Assembly (NCBI GenBank): GCA_963822695.1
Contig: CAWGJH010000011.1
Coordinates: 1-64,000 of the forward strand
Reading direction: 5' to 3'
DNA from: GCA-003244245 sp963822695
Lineage (GTDB): Bacteria > Actinomycetota > Actinomycetes > Mycobacteriales > Pseudonocardiaceae
DNA: 64,000 nucleotides
Shown one piece after another: positions 1 to 9,100 of this stretch (position 1 is its first letter; the number at the start of each line of letters is the position of its first letter). The notes beneath the pieces are model-generated. The model saw only the letters and a list, made by a program, of their open reading frames with translations, did not search any database and was not told the origin of the DNA. The translations under genes and the position numbers were made by a program.

Positions 1-1425
1 GACGTTACGCCAGAGAGAGAAATCATTGCTTTGATGTACCGGCGCGAGGGCGGCGGGCTGGAAAACACCCGCGGGTATCACGTGGTACATGCCGCCAGCG
101 GCGGCTACCGATTTAGCGTCCCGGTGATGCAGGTACATACGGTGACCCTCGATACAGTCGCGGCGGATCGTCAACGTATTGATACTGGGCAACATTGGCC
201 GCGCGGGCAGGTCGAATGGGTCGATGATGCTCCGGCGGAACGGCAGATCCGCGAAACTCGGCCGCTTTTTGCCCGCTACGAGCCATGCTTGCGCGAACTC
301 GTGTCCTAATGCTTCACCCACATCAAGTACGTCGAAGTAACTCGTGTAGTTGAAGCCCAGTATTCCCCGGGAACCTGACCATTCCACGTCAAGCAGTCGA
401 TAGCTGACGCGATTGTCGAGTAGTTTGGGTCGGGCGAGGTCCCGGAGTGCGCGTGAGTAACGGTCATAACGTTCACCGTTGGCCATCAGAGGCCGCGCGC
501 CAGCTGACTGTGCAGCCTTACCTCCCAGTTCCGGTGTCGGGGATTCAGCGCGCCACGCCAGCTCGATGTCAGCGAGGTCGACCGGACCGTCGGGCAGCCA
601 GCTCGCCGACGTGAGGACTGTCGTTCCCGGGATGCGCTGCCGCGCCGGGTACAGCTCGACGGCCAGGTCGCCCAGGATCGCGCGGTGGGCGTTGAGCTGG
701 CACCGGATGTCCCGCCAGTGTTCCTGGCTGTCCCGGATCGGGCCCGGCCGGTCGCTGACGTGCGAGGCGAACGGGCGCGCGTCCGCCGAGTGGTCCGGCA
801 GCACGCCAAGCCGCTCCGGCGGGATGCCGAGCTTGCGCGCGATATAACGCCGCTCCGTGACGTCTCGCAGGGCCTGGGTGCCCTTCTCCAGCTTGGACAG
901 CCGTGACTGCGTGGTGTTGAGGCGGGCAGCCGCCTCCTGCTGGGTCAGCCCCTCGTACGTGCGGTACCAGCGGATGATCTGTCCAACGTCCGAGCCATCC
1001 GGCGGCGCCGACGCGGCGTGCGCCACCTGTAACCAACCCATGAAGCCCCCGTCCCCGGTGTCCTCAGCCGTCCCCCTGATGATCGCAGATGAGGCAGTGA
1101 CTGTCAGGTCGTCCACCACCCTCGCGGTCGCGTCCTCAGCGGTGGGAGCGGGATTATCGAACGGCGGGCTCGGTGGCTCCAGCCTGGCGCCTGTTTCGGC
1201 GATATTCCTGGTGAACCGTGCTTGGGCACCCTCTCCGGCGCGTTCCAAGGTGGTATCCAACGCTTGCTGCATCTCGGCGCTGGGTACACGGTCCGGTTTT
1301 TGGTGCCACGTTGCGACCGTCCGGACCGCGGTGCCCAGATGCGCGGCGAACGACTCATTGGTCATCCGTAGCGCGGCTTGCAACGCGCACGCGGTGCGAC
1401 CCGTCCACAGCTGCACCGGCTCCAT
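1..1425 (-). CDS. Two-HTH XRE-family transcriptional regulator, 3' end outside window
   Basis: An open minus-strand frame runs from an ATG at 1425 off the left edge (475 codons visible). It begins 'MEPVQLWTGRTACALQAALR' and has a first HTH at about residues 1-60 with a conserved 'TVATWHQKPD' segment. A second XRE HTH lies at about 146-205 ('GLTQQEAAARLNTTQSRLSK'). A long C-terminal domain follows ('SYRLLDVEWSGSRGILGFNY', 'YFDVLDVGEALGHEFAQAWL') that is common in actinobacterial regulators of this type and may bind a ligand. A start at the internal ATG 1041 would lose the first HTH, so the longer form is preferred. The gene follows a second XRE gene on the same strand and flanks a plasmid-like transfer module. 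Function beyond DNA binding is unknown. Confidence 0.78.
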   Translation of the reverse strand, partial: MEPVQLWTGRTACALQAALRMTNESFAAHLGTAVRTVATWHQKPDRVPSAEMQQALDTTLERAGEGAQARFTRNIAETGARLEPPSPPFDNPAPTAEDATARVVDDLTVTASSAIIRGTAEDTGDGGFMGWLQVAHAASAPPDGSDVGQIIRWYRTYEGLTQQEAAARLNTTQSRLSKLEKGTQALRDVTERRYIARKLGIPPERLGVLPDHSADARPFASHVSDRPGPIRDSQEHWRDIRCQLNAHRAILGDLAVELYPARQRIPGTTVLTSASWLPDGPVDLADIELAWRAESPTPELGGKAAQSAGARPLMANGERYDRYSRALRDLARPKLLDNRVSYRLLDVEWSGSRGILGFNYTSYFDVLDVGEALGHEFAQAWLVAGKKRPSFADLPFRRSIIDPFDLPARPMLPSINTLTIRRDCIEGHRMYLHHRDAKSVAAAGGMYHVIPAGVFQPAALAPVHQSNDFSLWRNV

Positions 1426-1450
1426 CAGAAACAGCCCCGAAAACCGCGAA

Positions 1451-1500
1451 GTGCACTACGTGCGCAGGGGAAGCGCACGAGCAGTGCATCGTCGGTGCAT
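1451..1500. promoter_or_regulatory. GTGCAT/GTGCAC half-sites upstream of the two-HTH regulator gene
   Basis: The 134-base gap between the two regulator genes holds an inverted GCAC-tac-GTGC element at 1453-1463 and two direct GTGCAT copies at 1484-1489 and 1495-1500, eleven bases apart (about one helical turn). This spacing fits repressor half-sites for one of the two adjacent HTH proteins. That reading is an inference from spacing only. Confidence 0.25.
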
Positions 1501-1559
1501 GGTTGGCGCGGCGGATTCACTGTTGACTTATCGGCATGAACAGCAACCACCCGGAACAC

Positions 1560-1988
1560 TCAACCCCTCCCTCCTTTCCGGTTCGAGTCCACAAGTCTGA
1601 CCACCGCTTCGACACTGGCGTTTATCTCCTTGAGCCGGTCGCTCAACTCGTCAATAGCGCCGAGCCGGGTCTCTATCTGCGCAAGACGATATTCGATCGC
1701 GGCCAGTCTTCCTGGAATGTCGTCATCGGAACGGCTCACCGGTTCGCCGATCTCCGGGACACGTTGACCCTTCAGTACCGCAGCCAGGTGCTGCGGGTGC
1801 CACCCCAGCGCCATGGACAGCGCTTCCAGCGTCCGCGCGCTCCGCCGACGCTGAGCGGAGTTGTGGTAAAGCTCGCCGACTGTTGCTTTCGAGACCTGCG
1901 AGCGCTCAATCAACTCGGCCTGATTGATGCCGAGTTCCGTCATGCGCTGGCTGATCGCCTGCGCGACGGCCGCCCAGTCCTCCGACAC
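1560..1988 (-). CDS. XRE-family HTH regulator with C-terminal coiled coil
   Basis: This 142-residue protein has an N-terminal Cro/C1-type HTH at about residues 8-65 ('GINQAELIERSQVSKATVGE', then 'RTLEALSMALGWHPQHL'). An amphipathic, Leu/Ile-rich tail ('RLAAIEYRLAQIETRLGAID') is likely to form a coiled coil for dimerisation. It is transcribed away from the excisionase-like and translocase genes, as expected for the repressor of a mobile-element transfer module, and it lies upstream of the partial two-HTH regulator. Direct repeats in the shared intergenic region (2087-2121) are candidate operators. The ligand or induction signal is not apparent. Confidence 0.85.
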   Translation of the reverse strand: MSEDWAAVAQAISQRMTELGINQAELIERSQVSKATVGELYHNSAQRRRSARTLEALSMALGWHPQHLAAVLKGQRVPEIGEPVSRSDDDIPGRLAAIEYRLAQIETRLGAIDELSDRLKEINASVEAVVRLVDSNRKGGRG

Positions 1989-2086
1989 ATATTCCTCCGC
2001 ACCTCACCCTGGCGGCAAAGAGTAGCGCGGTCTCACGCGGCTTGACGGACGTATCCGAGCGCGGGCAGACCCACGCCCCACTATGG

Positions 2087-2121
2087 ATTAAATCATCCGA
2101 ACATGTGGCATTAAATCATCC
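2087..2121. promoter_or_regulatory. Direct repeats, candidate operator of the transfer module
   Basis: The 12-base sequence ATTAAATCATCC occurs twice (2087-2098 and 2110-2121), 23 bases apart or about two helical turns. It lies in the divergent gap between the XRE repressor and the HTH/translocase genes. These AT-rich copies stand out from the surrounding GC-rich DNA. They are plausible repressor binding sites overlapping the promoter; no activity can be shown from sequence. Confidence 0.45.
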
Positions 2122-2151
2122 AAGATGTCTCGATCAGAAGGGCTTCACTTC

Positions 2152-2367
2152 ATGCGCACTAACAAGTCCAACGCCGGGTCTCCGGCGTACTACACGGTTC
2201 GGGAAGCCGCCTGGATGCTTGGCGTCAAGCCCCCCACCGTCTCTGCCGCGATTCGTCTGGGCACGCTGCGCGCTGTGCGGCGGCACAGCCGGCTGATGGT
2301 TCCAGCCAGTGCCCTGGCTCGACTGCTCGCAGAACCCACCATCGACAGTGGGGAGGAGTCCCGATGA
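2152..2367 (+). CDS. Excisionase/MerR-like HTH DNA-binding protein
   Basis: From the ATG at 2152 the product is 71 residues. 'YYTVREAAWMLGVKPPTVSA' followed by an Arg-rich recognition wing ('LRAVRRHSRLMVPASALARL') is typical of the helix-turn-helix_17/excisionase group. An in-frame ATG at 2125 would add nine residues, but it falls just after the operator-like repeats, so 2152 is preferred. The stop overlaps the start of the next gene (ATGA), implying coupled translation with the membrane protein and translocase. It could be an Xis-like directionality factor or a transcription factor for the transfer module; without an integrase nearby the first cannot be supported further. Confidence 0.7.
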   Translation: MRTNKSNAGSPAYYTVREAAWMLGVKPPTVSAAIRLGTLRAVRRHSRLMVPASALARLLAEPTIDSGEESR

Positions 2368-2699
2368 GCCAGACACCGGAAAATGCCGTGCTAATCGTGG
2401 CGCTGGCCCTGGCCGGATTGGGGATGCTGGCGGCGTTTCGCAGCGGCGCCCGCAGCGGGCACCGCCTGGCCCGCCACAGCCAGGAAGTCACCCGCATGGG
2501 CGGCAACCTCCTCCGGGCGCTGGGCACCGCGGCGTTCATTGTCGCCGTGCAGTGGGCAGTGGTCTTGTTCACCACCGACGCCCGCGCCTGGGGCGTGGCG
2601 CTGGGCATCCCGGCACTGTTCGCCGGTGCCGCGATCGCCCGGATGTTCTCCGTCACCGACATCATCCACCCGCCCACCCACCAGCGGGATCGCCGATGA
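2364..2699 (+). CDS. Small membrane protein of the transfer module
   Basis: A 111-residue protein with three hydrophobic segments: about residues 7-25 ('AVLIVALALAGLGMLAAF'), 52-70 ('GTAAFIVAVQWAVVLFTT') and 75-92 ('WGVALGIPALFAGAAIA'). It overlaps the preceding HTH gene and the following translocase gene by ATGA junctions. Membrane proteins at this position are common next to TraB/FtsK genes of actinomycete plasmids and integrative elements, where they are thought to act in plasmid spread or to anchor the translocase. Its own family was not recognised. Confidence 0.65.
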   Translation: MSQTPENAVLIVALALAGLGMLAAFRSGARSGHRLARHSQEVTRMGGNLLRALGTAAFIVAVQWAVVLFTTDARAWGVALGIPALFAGAAIARMFSVTDIIHPPTHQRDRR

Positions 2700-4924
2700 C
2701 CAGCCACCGGACACCACGAGACGAACCCCCACCAGAACCGTCAGCGTTGACGGAGGCCCTGACCTCACTACCGGTCGCGGCCCAGACGCGCCAGATGACA
2801 CCGGCCGAACCGGTATACGACGGCGAAGTTACGGACGATCTGCCGCGCGCCGTGCGGCGGGCGGTTGTCCGCCGGTTCGTGCACTGGTGGGGGCGTTCTC
2901 GGTGCGTGCCTATAGCACTCACATCCCGGCAAGCGCTCAGCCAGGCAGCCAAGAATGTGATCGTGTGGGTGGTGCGCTCGCCGTTTCGATTCGTCGGTGC
3001 GATCAGCCGGGGAGTGGTGGTCGCCGCGCGCGGGTGGCGTCGGTGGGTCCGGGTACACGACTACCGGGAGGCAGCCGAGCAGGCCGAGAAACTCGCGGAC
3101 AAGTTCATCGAGATCCGCGCCTTAACGGTGTTCCGATGGAAACTCACCGCAACGGCGATCTGGGCCGGCGCGGCGGCGGTGATCGTCGTCGATCTCGTCT
3201 ACGGCGCTGGTGCCCTGTGGATCGCAGCCGGGGTCGGCGCAGTGGCGCTGGCGCTCACCGGCCGACGCAAGGACGGCTCACCGGGGCGGAAGGCGGTGTT
3301 GGCCGGTCCGCGCACGCTGACATGGACCATGGACCCGCACGTGTTGGTTGACGCCTTCCGAGACGCCAAGCTGATCGGCAAGGACGAAAGCCTGCGCCTG
3401 GTCCAGCGCGCCGCGCGGGTCGGGGACGGGTGGGCGATCACCGTTGACCTGCCGGCCACCCGCAAAGCGGCCGATGTGATCAAGCATCGGGACGCGCTCG
3501 CCTCCGCCCTGGCCGTCGATGAGGTTCAGCTCATTGTCGAACGGGTGCGCGGCAAGGGTGGCCACGCGGGACGGGTGTTCCTCTGGGTAGCCGACGAGGA
3601 CCCGTATTCAGGTCCGCCGTTGCGCACGCCACTGCTGGACGTGGAGTGCTGGGACGCGTGGCGGCCGGTGCCCTTTGGCCGTGACGCGCGCCACCGTCGG
3701 ATCGATCTGCCCTTGGTGTGGACCTCGCTGCTCGTGGGGGCGATTCCCCGGCAAGGCAAGACCTTCGCGATCCGCCTCCCCGCCGCCGGGCTGATCCTGG
3801 ACCCCCACACCCGGCTGTATGTGTTCGACGGCAAGGGCGGAAAGGACTGGGACGCCGCCGAACAGGTCGCCTACCGGTTCGTGCGCGGCGACGAACTCGA
3901 CCACGCCTACGCGGTACGGGATCATCTCGCCGAACTCGTGACGGAAGTCCAATCCCGGTTCACCCGGATGGCCACCTTAGACGATGAGGTCTGCCCAGAA
4001 TCGAAAATCACACCGGCCATGTCGCGAGACCCGGACCTCGGAATGCCGATCACCGCAGTGATCATCGACGAGGTCCACGTGTTCCTGGAAAATCCCACAC
4101 GCGAACAAGTCGGCGGCAAGAAAACCACGCTAGGCGAGTACATCGCCGACCTGCTGACCTACCTGGCTCGCAAGGGACCCGCAGTCGGAATCATCGTCAT
4201 CCTCGCCACCCAACGTCCGGACTCGAACACCATCCCCTCCCGGCTACGGGCAGTCCTCGGATCACGGTTCGCCCTACGGGTAATGGACTGGCGCGACTCC
4301 AACATCGTGCTGGGCGAGCAGATGAACACCCGCGGATACGACGCCTCCACCCTGCTGCCCTCCCACAAGGGAGTGGGGATCCTGCGGCCAGACGGCGAGA
4401 CCGACGCCGGAGCCGACATGTTGGCAATGACGGTACGCACCTACTACATGCCCAACCCACAATGGCGGGACATCTGCGCACGCGGACGAGCGTTGCGGGA
4501 ATCAGCCGGAACACTGGGCGGTCATGCGGCCGGCGACGATCAGCGACAGGCGATCGACCCGGCCAGTGTGGTCAAGGCACTCGGTGCTGGAGACGCGGTT
4601 GAGACCGAGGGGTGGAATGCGGACCGGCTAGCCGAGTTGGCGGAACCATTGGCTTCCGTTGTGAACTATCTCGGTGATGATCTCAGCCCACACGGACGGG
4701 AATTCGTACCCACGGCCGAGCTGACCGACAAACTGGACATAGAACCAAGCCTCTTCGCTCGACACATGGGCGAGTTGAGATGTCGGCCAACCCGCCAATA
4801 CGTGCCGAGCGAGGACGGCGGGACACGCCGAGTGCGCGGCTATCTCACAGCCGACATCCGGGCAGCCGTCGAACGAGCAGCGACCGACGAAATCGGCTCC
4901 GACGCAGCAACCGAAACCGACTGA
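2696..4924 (+). CDS. FtsK/SpoIIIE-type DNA translocase (TraB/TraSA-like transfer protein)
   Basis: The start is the ATG at 2696, overlapping the upstream stop; this gives 742 residues. Two hydrophobic segments near residues 150-190 anchor it in the membrane. The ATPase core shows a Walker A-like 'GAIPRQGKTFAIR' at about 348-360, a Walker B 'ITAVIIDEVHVF', and a downstream 'ILATQRPDS' motif typical of FtsK-type motors. A C-terminal winged-helix-like tail follows. In actinomycete conjugative elements one such hexameric motor moves double-stranded DNA between mycelial cells, with no relaxase needed. The missing canonical GKS/T spacing is typical of the TraB branch. It is the best evidence that 1.5-5.5 kb derives from a conjugative plasmid or AICE. 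Confidence 0.87.
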   Translation: MTSHRTPRDEPPPEPSALTEALTSLPVAAQTRQMTPAEPVYDGEVTDDLPRAVRRAVVRRFVHWWGRSRCVPIALTSRQALSQAAKNVIVWVVRSPFRFVGAISRGVVVAARGWRRWVRVHDYREAAEQAEKLADKFIEIRALTVFRWKLTATAIWAGAAAVIVVDLVYGAGALWIAAGVGAVALALTGRRKDGSPGRKAVLAGPRTLTWTMDPHVLVDAFRDAKLIGKDESLRLVQRAARVGDGWAITVDLPATRKAADVIKHRDALASALAVDEVQLIVERVRGKGGHAGRVFLWVADEDPYSGPPLRTPLLDVECWDAWRPVPFGRDARHRRIDLPLVWTSLLVGAIPRQGKTFAIRLPAAGLILDPHTRLYVFDGKGGKDWDAAEQVAYRFVRGDELDHAYAVRDHLAELVTEVQSRFTRMATLDDEVCPESKITPAMSRDPDLGMPITAVIIDEVHVFLENPTREQVGGKKTTLGEYIADLLTYLARKGPAVGIIVILATQRPDSNTIPSRLRAVLGSRFALRVMDWRDSNIVLGEQMNTRGYDASTLLPSHKGVGILRPDGETDAGADMLAMTVRTYYMPNPQWRDICARGRALRESAGTLGGHAAGDDQRQAIDPASVVKALGAGDAVETEGWNADRLAELAEPLASVVNYLGDDLSPHGREFVPTAELTDKLDIEPSLFARHMGELRCRPTRQYVPSEDGGTRRVRGYLTADIRAAVERAATDEIGSDAATETD

Positions 4925-5035
4925 TTCGTCGGTCGGCCAGTTCGCTTATTCCGCGCCCACTGGCGGAGATCGGTCAAGACACGCCGGAAGCCTCCCAACC
5001 ACCCCATAAGTTGTTCCTGAGGAAAGGAAACATCT

Positions 5036-5368
5036 CTGACAGACAAGCCAAACCACTCACAACAACGACTCAGCACCACCAAGACGCGAAGAAGCGCTGA
5101 GCATGCACGACCAACCGCGACAGCACCGGATATCGACGCCACCGACTCACCCAGATCGCTACTACCCTCACGGAGGCAGCCCGTCCGGACTGCACAAGGG
5201 CTACCGCCGAACATCACCGATCCCGCGACCCTGGAGCGCCCCGCCACGGTTCTCCCCGAGTACGTCCGGGCCGTCGTCAACTCGTTCCCGCCGCTGACCC
5301 CCGAACAGCGAGACCGCATCGCCACCCTGCTGCACACCCCCGGTAACCGGAGAGGCGACCCGGCATGA
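5036..5368 (+). CDS. Small hypothetical protein, probable CTG start
   Basis: A 110-codon frame ends with a conserved-looking tail 'LPEYVRAVVNSFPPLTPEQR'. Similar short proteins sit next to translocase genes in actinomycete elements (family impression, not searched). There is no ATG, GTG or TTG at the front: an in-frame TGA lies at 5018-5020 and a good Shine-Dalgarno AGGAAAGGA sits seven bases before a CTG at 5036. CTG is therefore the most likely start ('MTDKPNHSQQRL' if decoded as Met). The stop overlaps the next start by ATGA, which supports the frame being translated. Function unknown. Confidence 0.55.
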   Translation: MTDKPNHSQQRLSTTKTRRSAEHARPTATAPDIDATDSPRSLLPSRRQPVRTAQGLPPNITDPATLERPATVLPEYVRAVVNSFPPLTPEQRDRIATLLHTPGNRRGDPA

Positions 5369-5493
5369 CGAACCCCCGCACCAAGGCCGGTTGGGTCCGG
5401 GACAGCAAGAACCCCACCGGGCCAGTGCTGACGTGTAACCCGGCCCAGTGGGTTGCGTTCACTGCTGCGATCAGCCGAGGACAATTCGGCTGA
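5365..5493 (+). CDS. DUF397-like small protein
   Basis: A 42-residue protein with 'GWVRDSKNPTGPVLTCNPAQ' and 'WVAFTAAISRGQFG', which matches the DUF397 pattern of RDSKxPxGPVL followed by WxxFxxxxxxGxF. DUF397 proteins are very common in actinomycetes, usually beside XRE regulators, and some act in developmental or toxin-antitoxin-like pairs. It starts inside the previous stop (ATGA). Its last eleven codons form the left arm of a perfect 18-bp hairpin. It is too short to have been picked up by standard length cutoffs. Confidence 0.65.
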   Translation: MTNPRTKAGWVRDSKNPTGPVLTCNPAQWVAFTAAISRGQFG

Positions 5494-5503
5494 TCGCAGC
5501 AGT
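5461..5503 (+). terminator. Perfect 18-bp inverted repeat overlapping the DUF397-like gene end
   Basis: Bases 5461-5478 are exactly complementary to 5486-5503, leaving a 7-base loop (GGACAAT). The stop codon of the small gene lies in the right arm. No T-run follows, so it is either a non-canonical terminator of the translocase operon, an mRNA-stabilising hairpin or a protein binding site. Confidence 0.6.
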
Positions 5504-5535
5504 AGAGTATACAGTGGGGGAAACCTGACCACGAG

Positions 5536-5570
5536 AACGGCCCCACCCGGTTCCGCTGTGTGGGGCCGTT
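5536..5570 (+). terminator. Hairpin, probable terminator of the transfer operon
   Basis: AACGGCCCCAC (5536-5546) pairs perfectly with GTGGGGCCGTT (5560-5570) across a 13-base loop. It stands 33 bases after the first hairpin and ends in TT. Two successive hairpins suggest a strong transcription stop at the right end of the module. Confidence 0.6.
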
Positions 5571-5844
5571 GCCTTCGCGATTCAGCTCAGCTCGCTGGAA
5601 ATCCGCCGGTTCTCCTCGCCGGATGCCCCGGGGCCAAAACCTTGGTGAGGAAGTCAGTACCGGCTACGCGGCGCTTAATGGCATCCCGGCCAGGCGTCAG
5701 ACGCCGATGCGCCGACCTGGGCAAACAAAGTCGATCACTTGTAGAACGTCGCAGTTCAGACCACCTAATGTCCGATTTTGCCGGTTGATCTTGATTGACT
5801 GTCCTCCTGAGCCGGCATGCCGTCCAGCGCGGTGAGCAGCACGG
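5571..5844. other. Gap without a recognisable gene
   Basis: No convincing coding frame is seen here. A short minus-strand frame (about 5786-5861, containing 'MVGERLTVLLTALDGMPAQE') could be the end of a broken gene. The small hairpin GGCGTC-AGA-CGCC lies near 5693. No tRNA or attachment-site sequence was recognised. Confidence 0.3.
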
Positions 5845-6117
5845 TCAGGCGCTCTCCGACCATCGGTGTGTGTTATCACCCGATTGTCTCTGGAACAGGC
5901 CACTGATCCACCCGCTGACCGCATCCCTGATCGGGTCGCTACCCTGAGAGCTCAGCGCGTGACGAACTGACCGAGCGGCTCGGCCGCCGGTAGCTGGCTG
6001 ATGTGAGACCACCTCGGCAATGTCGAAGCAGTCGCTGTCAGGCAGCACCGACCCGACGCCGATCGCGGACGCTAGCGCATCGCCCGTGACGCACCTCATC
6101 GTCTGCGCCAGGAGCAC
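5845..6117 (-). CDS. Hypothetical protein or relic downstream of the NACHT-HEAT gene
   Basis: A minus-strand frame of 90 residues starts at a GTG (6117) and has a plausible amino-acid mix ('TGDALASAIGVGSVLPDSDC', 'FDIAEVVSHQPATGGRAARS'). The frame is open further upstream to the end of the giant gene, so the start is uncertain, and no clear ribosome binding site is seen. No family was recognised. It lies on the same strand as, and 80 bases after, the DUF4062-NACHT-HEAT gene, so it could be a partner gene or a decayed fragment. Confidence 0.3.
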   Translation of the reverse strand: MLLAQTMRCVTGDALASAIGVGSVLPDSDCFDIAEVVSHQPATGGRAARSVRHALSSQGSDPIRDAVSGWISGLFQRQSGDNTHRWSESA

Positions 6118-6196
6118 CTGCTCCCGACGGGTTGACTCGGCGGCGATGCGGTCCAGACATGACCAGCTGAGGAAGCGTGGTCTGACCGGGCAATCA

Positions 6197-9100
6197 TCAC
6201 TTCGCTGGGTCAGCGGTCACGCGTACTAGCCACCGAAGCCACTCTGCGTTGTTTGGGCTGACGTACGCTGCGCCGAGCGTCGCCTCCTCCAGTGCCGCTG
6301 GTTCGAGCAGACCGGCTGACGCCCGGACGGCGGCTATGCCGAACAACCAGCGGGAGAACACGCTATCAGTGTTGCGGCGCAAGATCTCGATGATCTCGGT
6401 CGAGAAGAGCGGCGATTTATCGGTAAGGCTGCGGAATCGGAACAGCATCCACCGAAGGTAGGGATCCGGATCGTTCTTGGCCGCAGGCGTCCAAGTGGAG
6501 TCGCGCATTCGGATAAGTCCTTCCAGCGCGATCCGCCGGACGGCCGGACACTCGTCCTGTGCGGCCGAGATCAGCAGAGGTCTGGTCTCGGGATCGTTGC
6601 CCGACCGGGCGAGGACGGCTGCCAGGGATGCCGCCCGGAGGATGTCGTGGTGCTGGAGGTGTTCGCGCAGGACTGCTGCCGCATCCGGATCCTCACCCCA
6701 CCATGTCGCGAGGAGAAGGAGATCAGGGACACGCCGGGCGGCAAGTAGGGTCGCGCGATCGGGGACCGCATCGGATACGCCCCCGCTCAGGCGCTCGTAG
6801 GCCCAGTGGCGCAGCCCGTCGAATGGCGAACAGGCTGCCCACCCCAGAGCGTCCCACGTCCGGTCGTCGGCGGGCCAGCCGGTGACCAGACCGACGACGG
6901 CCGTGAAGTGGACCTCGATCGCCTGGTCCCGGGCGGCCTCGACCAGACCGGTCTGCGCCTCCGGGCTGCGCCATAGCTGGAGCAACCGGACCGCACTATA
7001 CCGGTTCGACCAGTTCGGATCTCGCGCCGATTGGCGAAGCATCGAAACAGCGGCCGATGAGCCCGGCAACGTGCCCGTCAGCGTCCGCACGGCAGCCTGG
7101 CGAACGTGCTCGTTGTCATCGTCCAATGCCCTGGTCAACGCCAGATCGGTCTCGGACCAGCCCGGCCATCGCCGCGCCAGCACCCACAGCGCCTCCCCCC
7201 GGATCCACCAGTCCGCCGACCCGGTGAGCTCCAGAACGGCGCGCTGGGACGCGAGATCGTCTGGAAGGCACAGATCCGCTCGCTGAAGCCGCTCGAGAGC
7301 GGCGGACCGCAAGTCTGCAACCGACGCCTTGGCGGTACGGAGCTCACGCTGCAGCCGCATCCGGGTACGCCGAGCGAAGTCTTGGATGGAGCGGATGACA
7401 TCGGTCTCCGCCACGTCGAGAGCGGCCAGCGTCACTGGGTGTCGCGGCCACCCGATCACCAGGGCCTCCAGCGCGGCTTGCCGATTGTCCAGGTTGACGT
7501 CACGGCTGGCCGAGGCGAGTCGGTCGAGCGTTCCCGGCTCCTCCGGCCAGTACGTGGTGATCAGTCGAATCGCAGCGGACCGCACCTCCCAGGCGGAATC
7601 ACTCAACGACCGGACCGCGACCTCAAGGGATGACGCGGCTTCGGGATCGGACTCGATGAGCAGGTGAAGCGCAGTCTTGCGAACCACATAGTCGACGTCA
7701 TCCAAGGCTTGTCGGATCGCATCGCGAGACTCGACTGAGTCAGGCCACCTCGCTGCTCGTACCTGAAGGTTGATCATGCGTGCCCCGAAATGCGGGTGAA
7801 CGCTGGCGGTCCGCAGGACCGACTGGACCTGCTGCTCGTCAGCCGCCGACATCAAGGCGAACCGGATCCGCGACCGGACGCTTGGATTGTTGTCGCGAAT
7901 TCCGAGACGGAACAGGTCTGAGTAATCATCGGTGACCGACGAAGGACGCGCCAGCCGCTCCGCGCTGAGCCGGCGGTAGACGACGTCGGGGTGGCGCAGA
8001 TCCGCCCTGCGCGCATCGTCGAACGCCCCGTTGTCGTCAGCCTGGCGTTGCAGCTCCCACGCCGCGGTGGCCACGTCCGAATTGTGGTCGCGGCGGGCGA
8101 TCTCGAGTAAGTCCCGGATCCGGCCGTCGTGCGGCCAACCCGTCGCGAGACTGCGCAACGCCTGGACACGGAGGTTAGGTGCCGGATCAGCCACGCAGTC
8201 GGCCAGCGCGTTGAACATCAGGTCATCGTCCGGCCAGGCTGCCCGCAGAGCCCCGGCGACGGCCTGGCGAACGCTCTCCTCGGGATGGTGCATCGCCGCA
8301 TGCAGGCTCCTGCGGGTGTCGGGCAGGTCGCGCCACCGAAGACTGAGGGTGTCCAGGGCAAGCCGGCGGGTAGCCCCGTCGGAGTCGTTGATCGCCGCGG
8401 TGATGGCATGGTGGGTTGCCGGTGCGTCGGGTTCATTGAGGATCAACGACTCGAGCGCGAGCCAGCGGATCTGGGCTGAAGGGTCGGTGAGTCCACGACG
8501 ACGCGCTCCGCTCGCCTCGTCGTGGTCTGGCCAGGCCGCCAGCAGCGCGGCCAAGCCGAACAGGCGGATCTCCGGAATCAGGTCGCGCGATGACTTGGTG
8601 ATCAGGTGTAGCGCGTCCGGAAATGCGTCGCGCCGTGCGCTGACGATTTCGTAGGCCGCCAGGCGTACGTCCGGATCGGGATCGTCCGTCGCGGCCTGGA
8701 CATCCGACATCGCCGCTTCGTCGAGCCCGGACCGGATCACGGCGTGCAGCGCCGCCTCGCGGATCGTCGAGCACCCGGCGACCGCCTCGGCCGGTCCGGG
8801 CGGCCTGGTCCCATCGACCATCACAGCACAGAGCAGCGTCGCGGCCCACCGCCGCGTCCGGACATCCGGATCCGTGGTGGCCGCCTCGACCATGGCGGCG
8901 TGCTCGCTGGCGTTCTGCTCAAGGCTTGCCATCATGGTCGTCGCGGTGTAACGCACCCAGTTCGACGGATCGCGGCGACCTCGTCGCAGCGCCCGCCACG
9001 TTTCGTCGTCGGGCCAGCGTGAGGCAAGAGATTCCAGGGCCGCCCGGCGTAACTGCCAGGATTGGCTCCGCGCGGCCCGGTGCAGGATCCGCATCACCTC

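Noticed and set aside
1570..1590. T-loop-like GGTTCGAGTCC, suggesting a tRNA 3' end or attachment site
   Set aside because: It codes the end of the XRE protein in frame, and no acceptor stem, anticodon arm or CCA-side partner could be found around it.
4840..5532. 230-codon open frame on the minus strand
   Set aside because: It is antisense to the translocase end and the two small genes, has Ser/Arg-rich shadow composition and no RBS.
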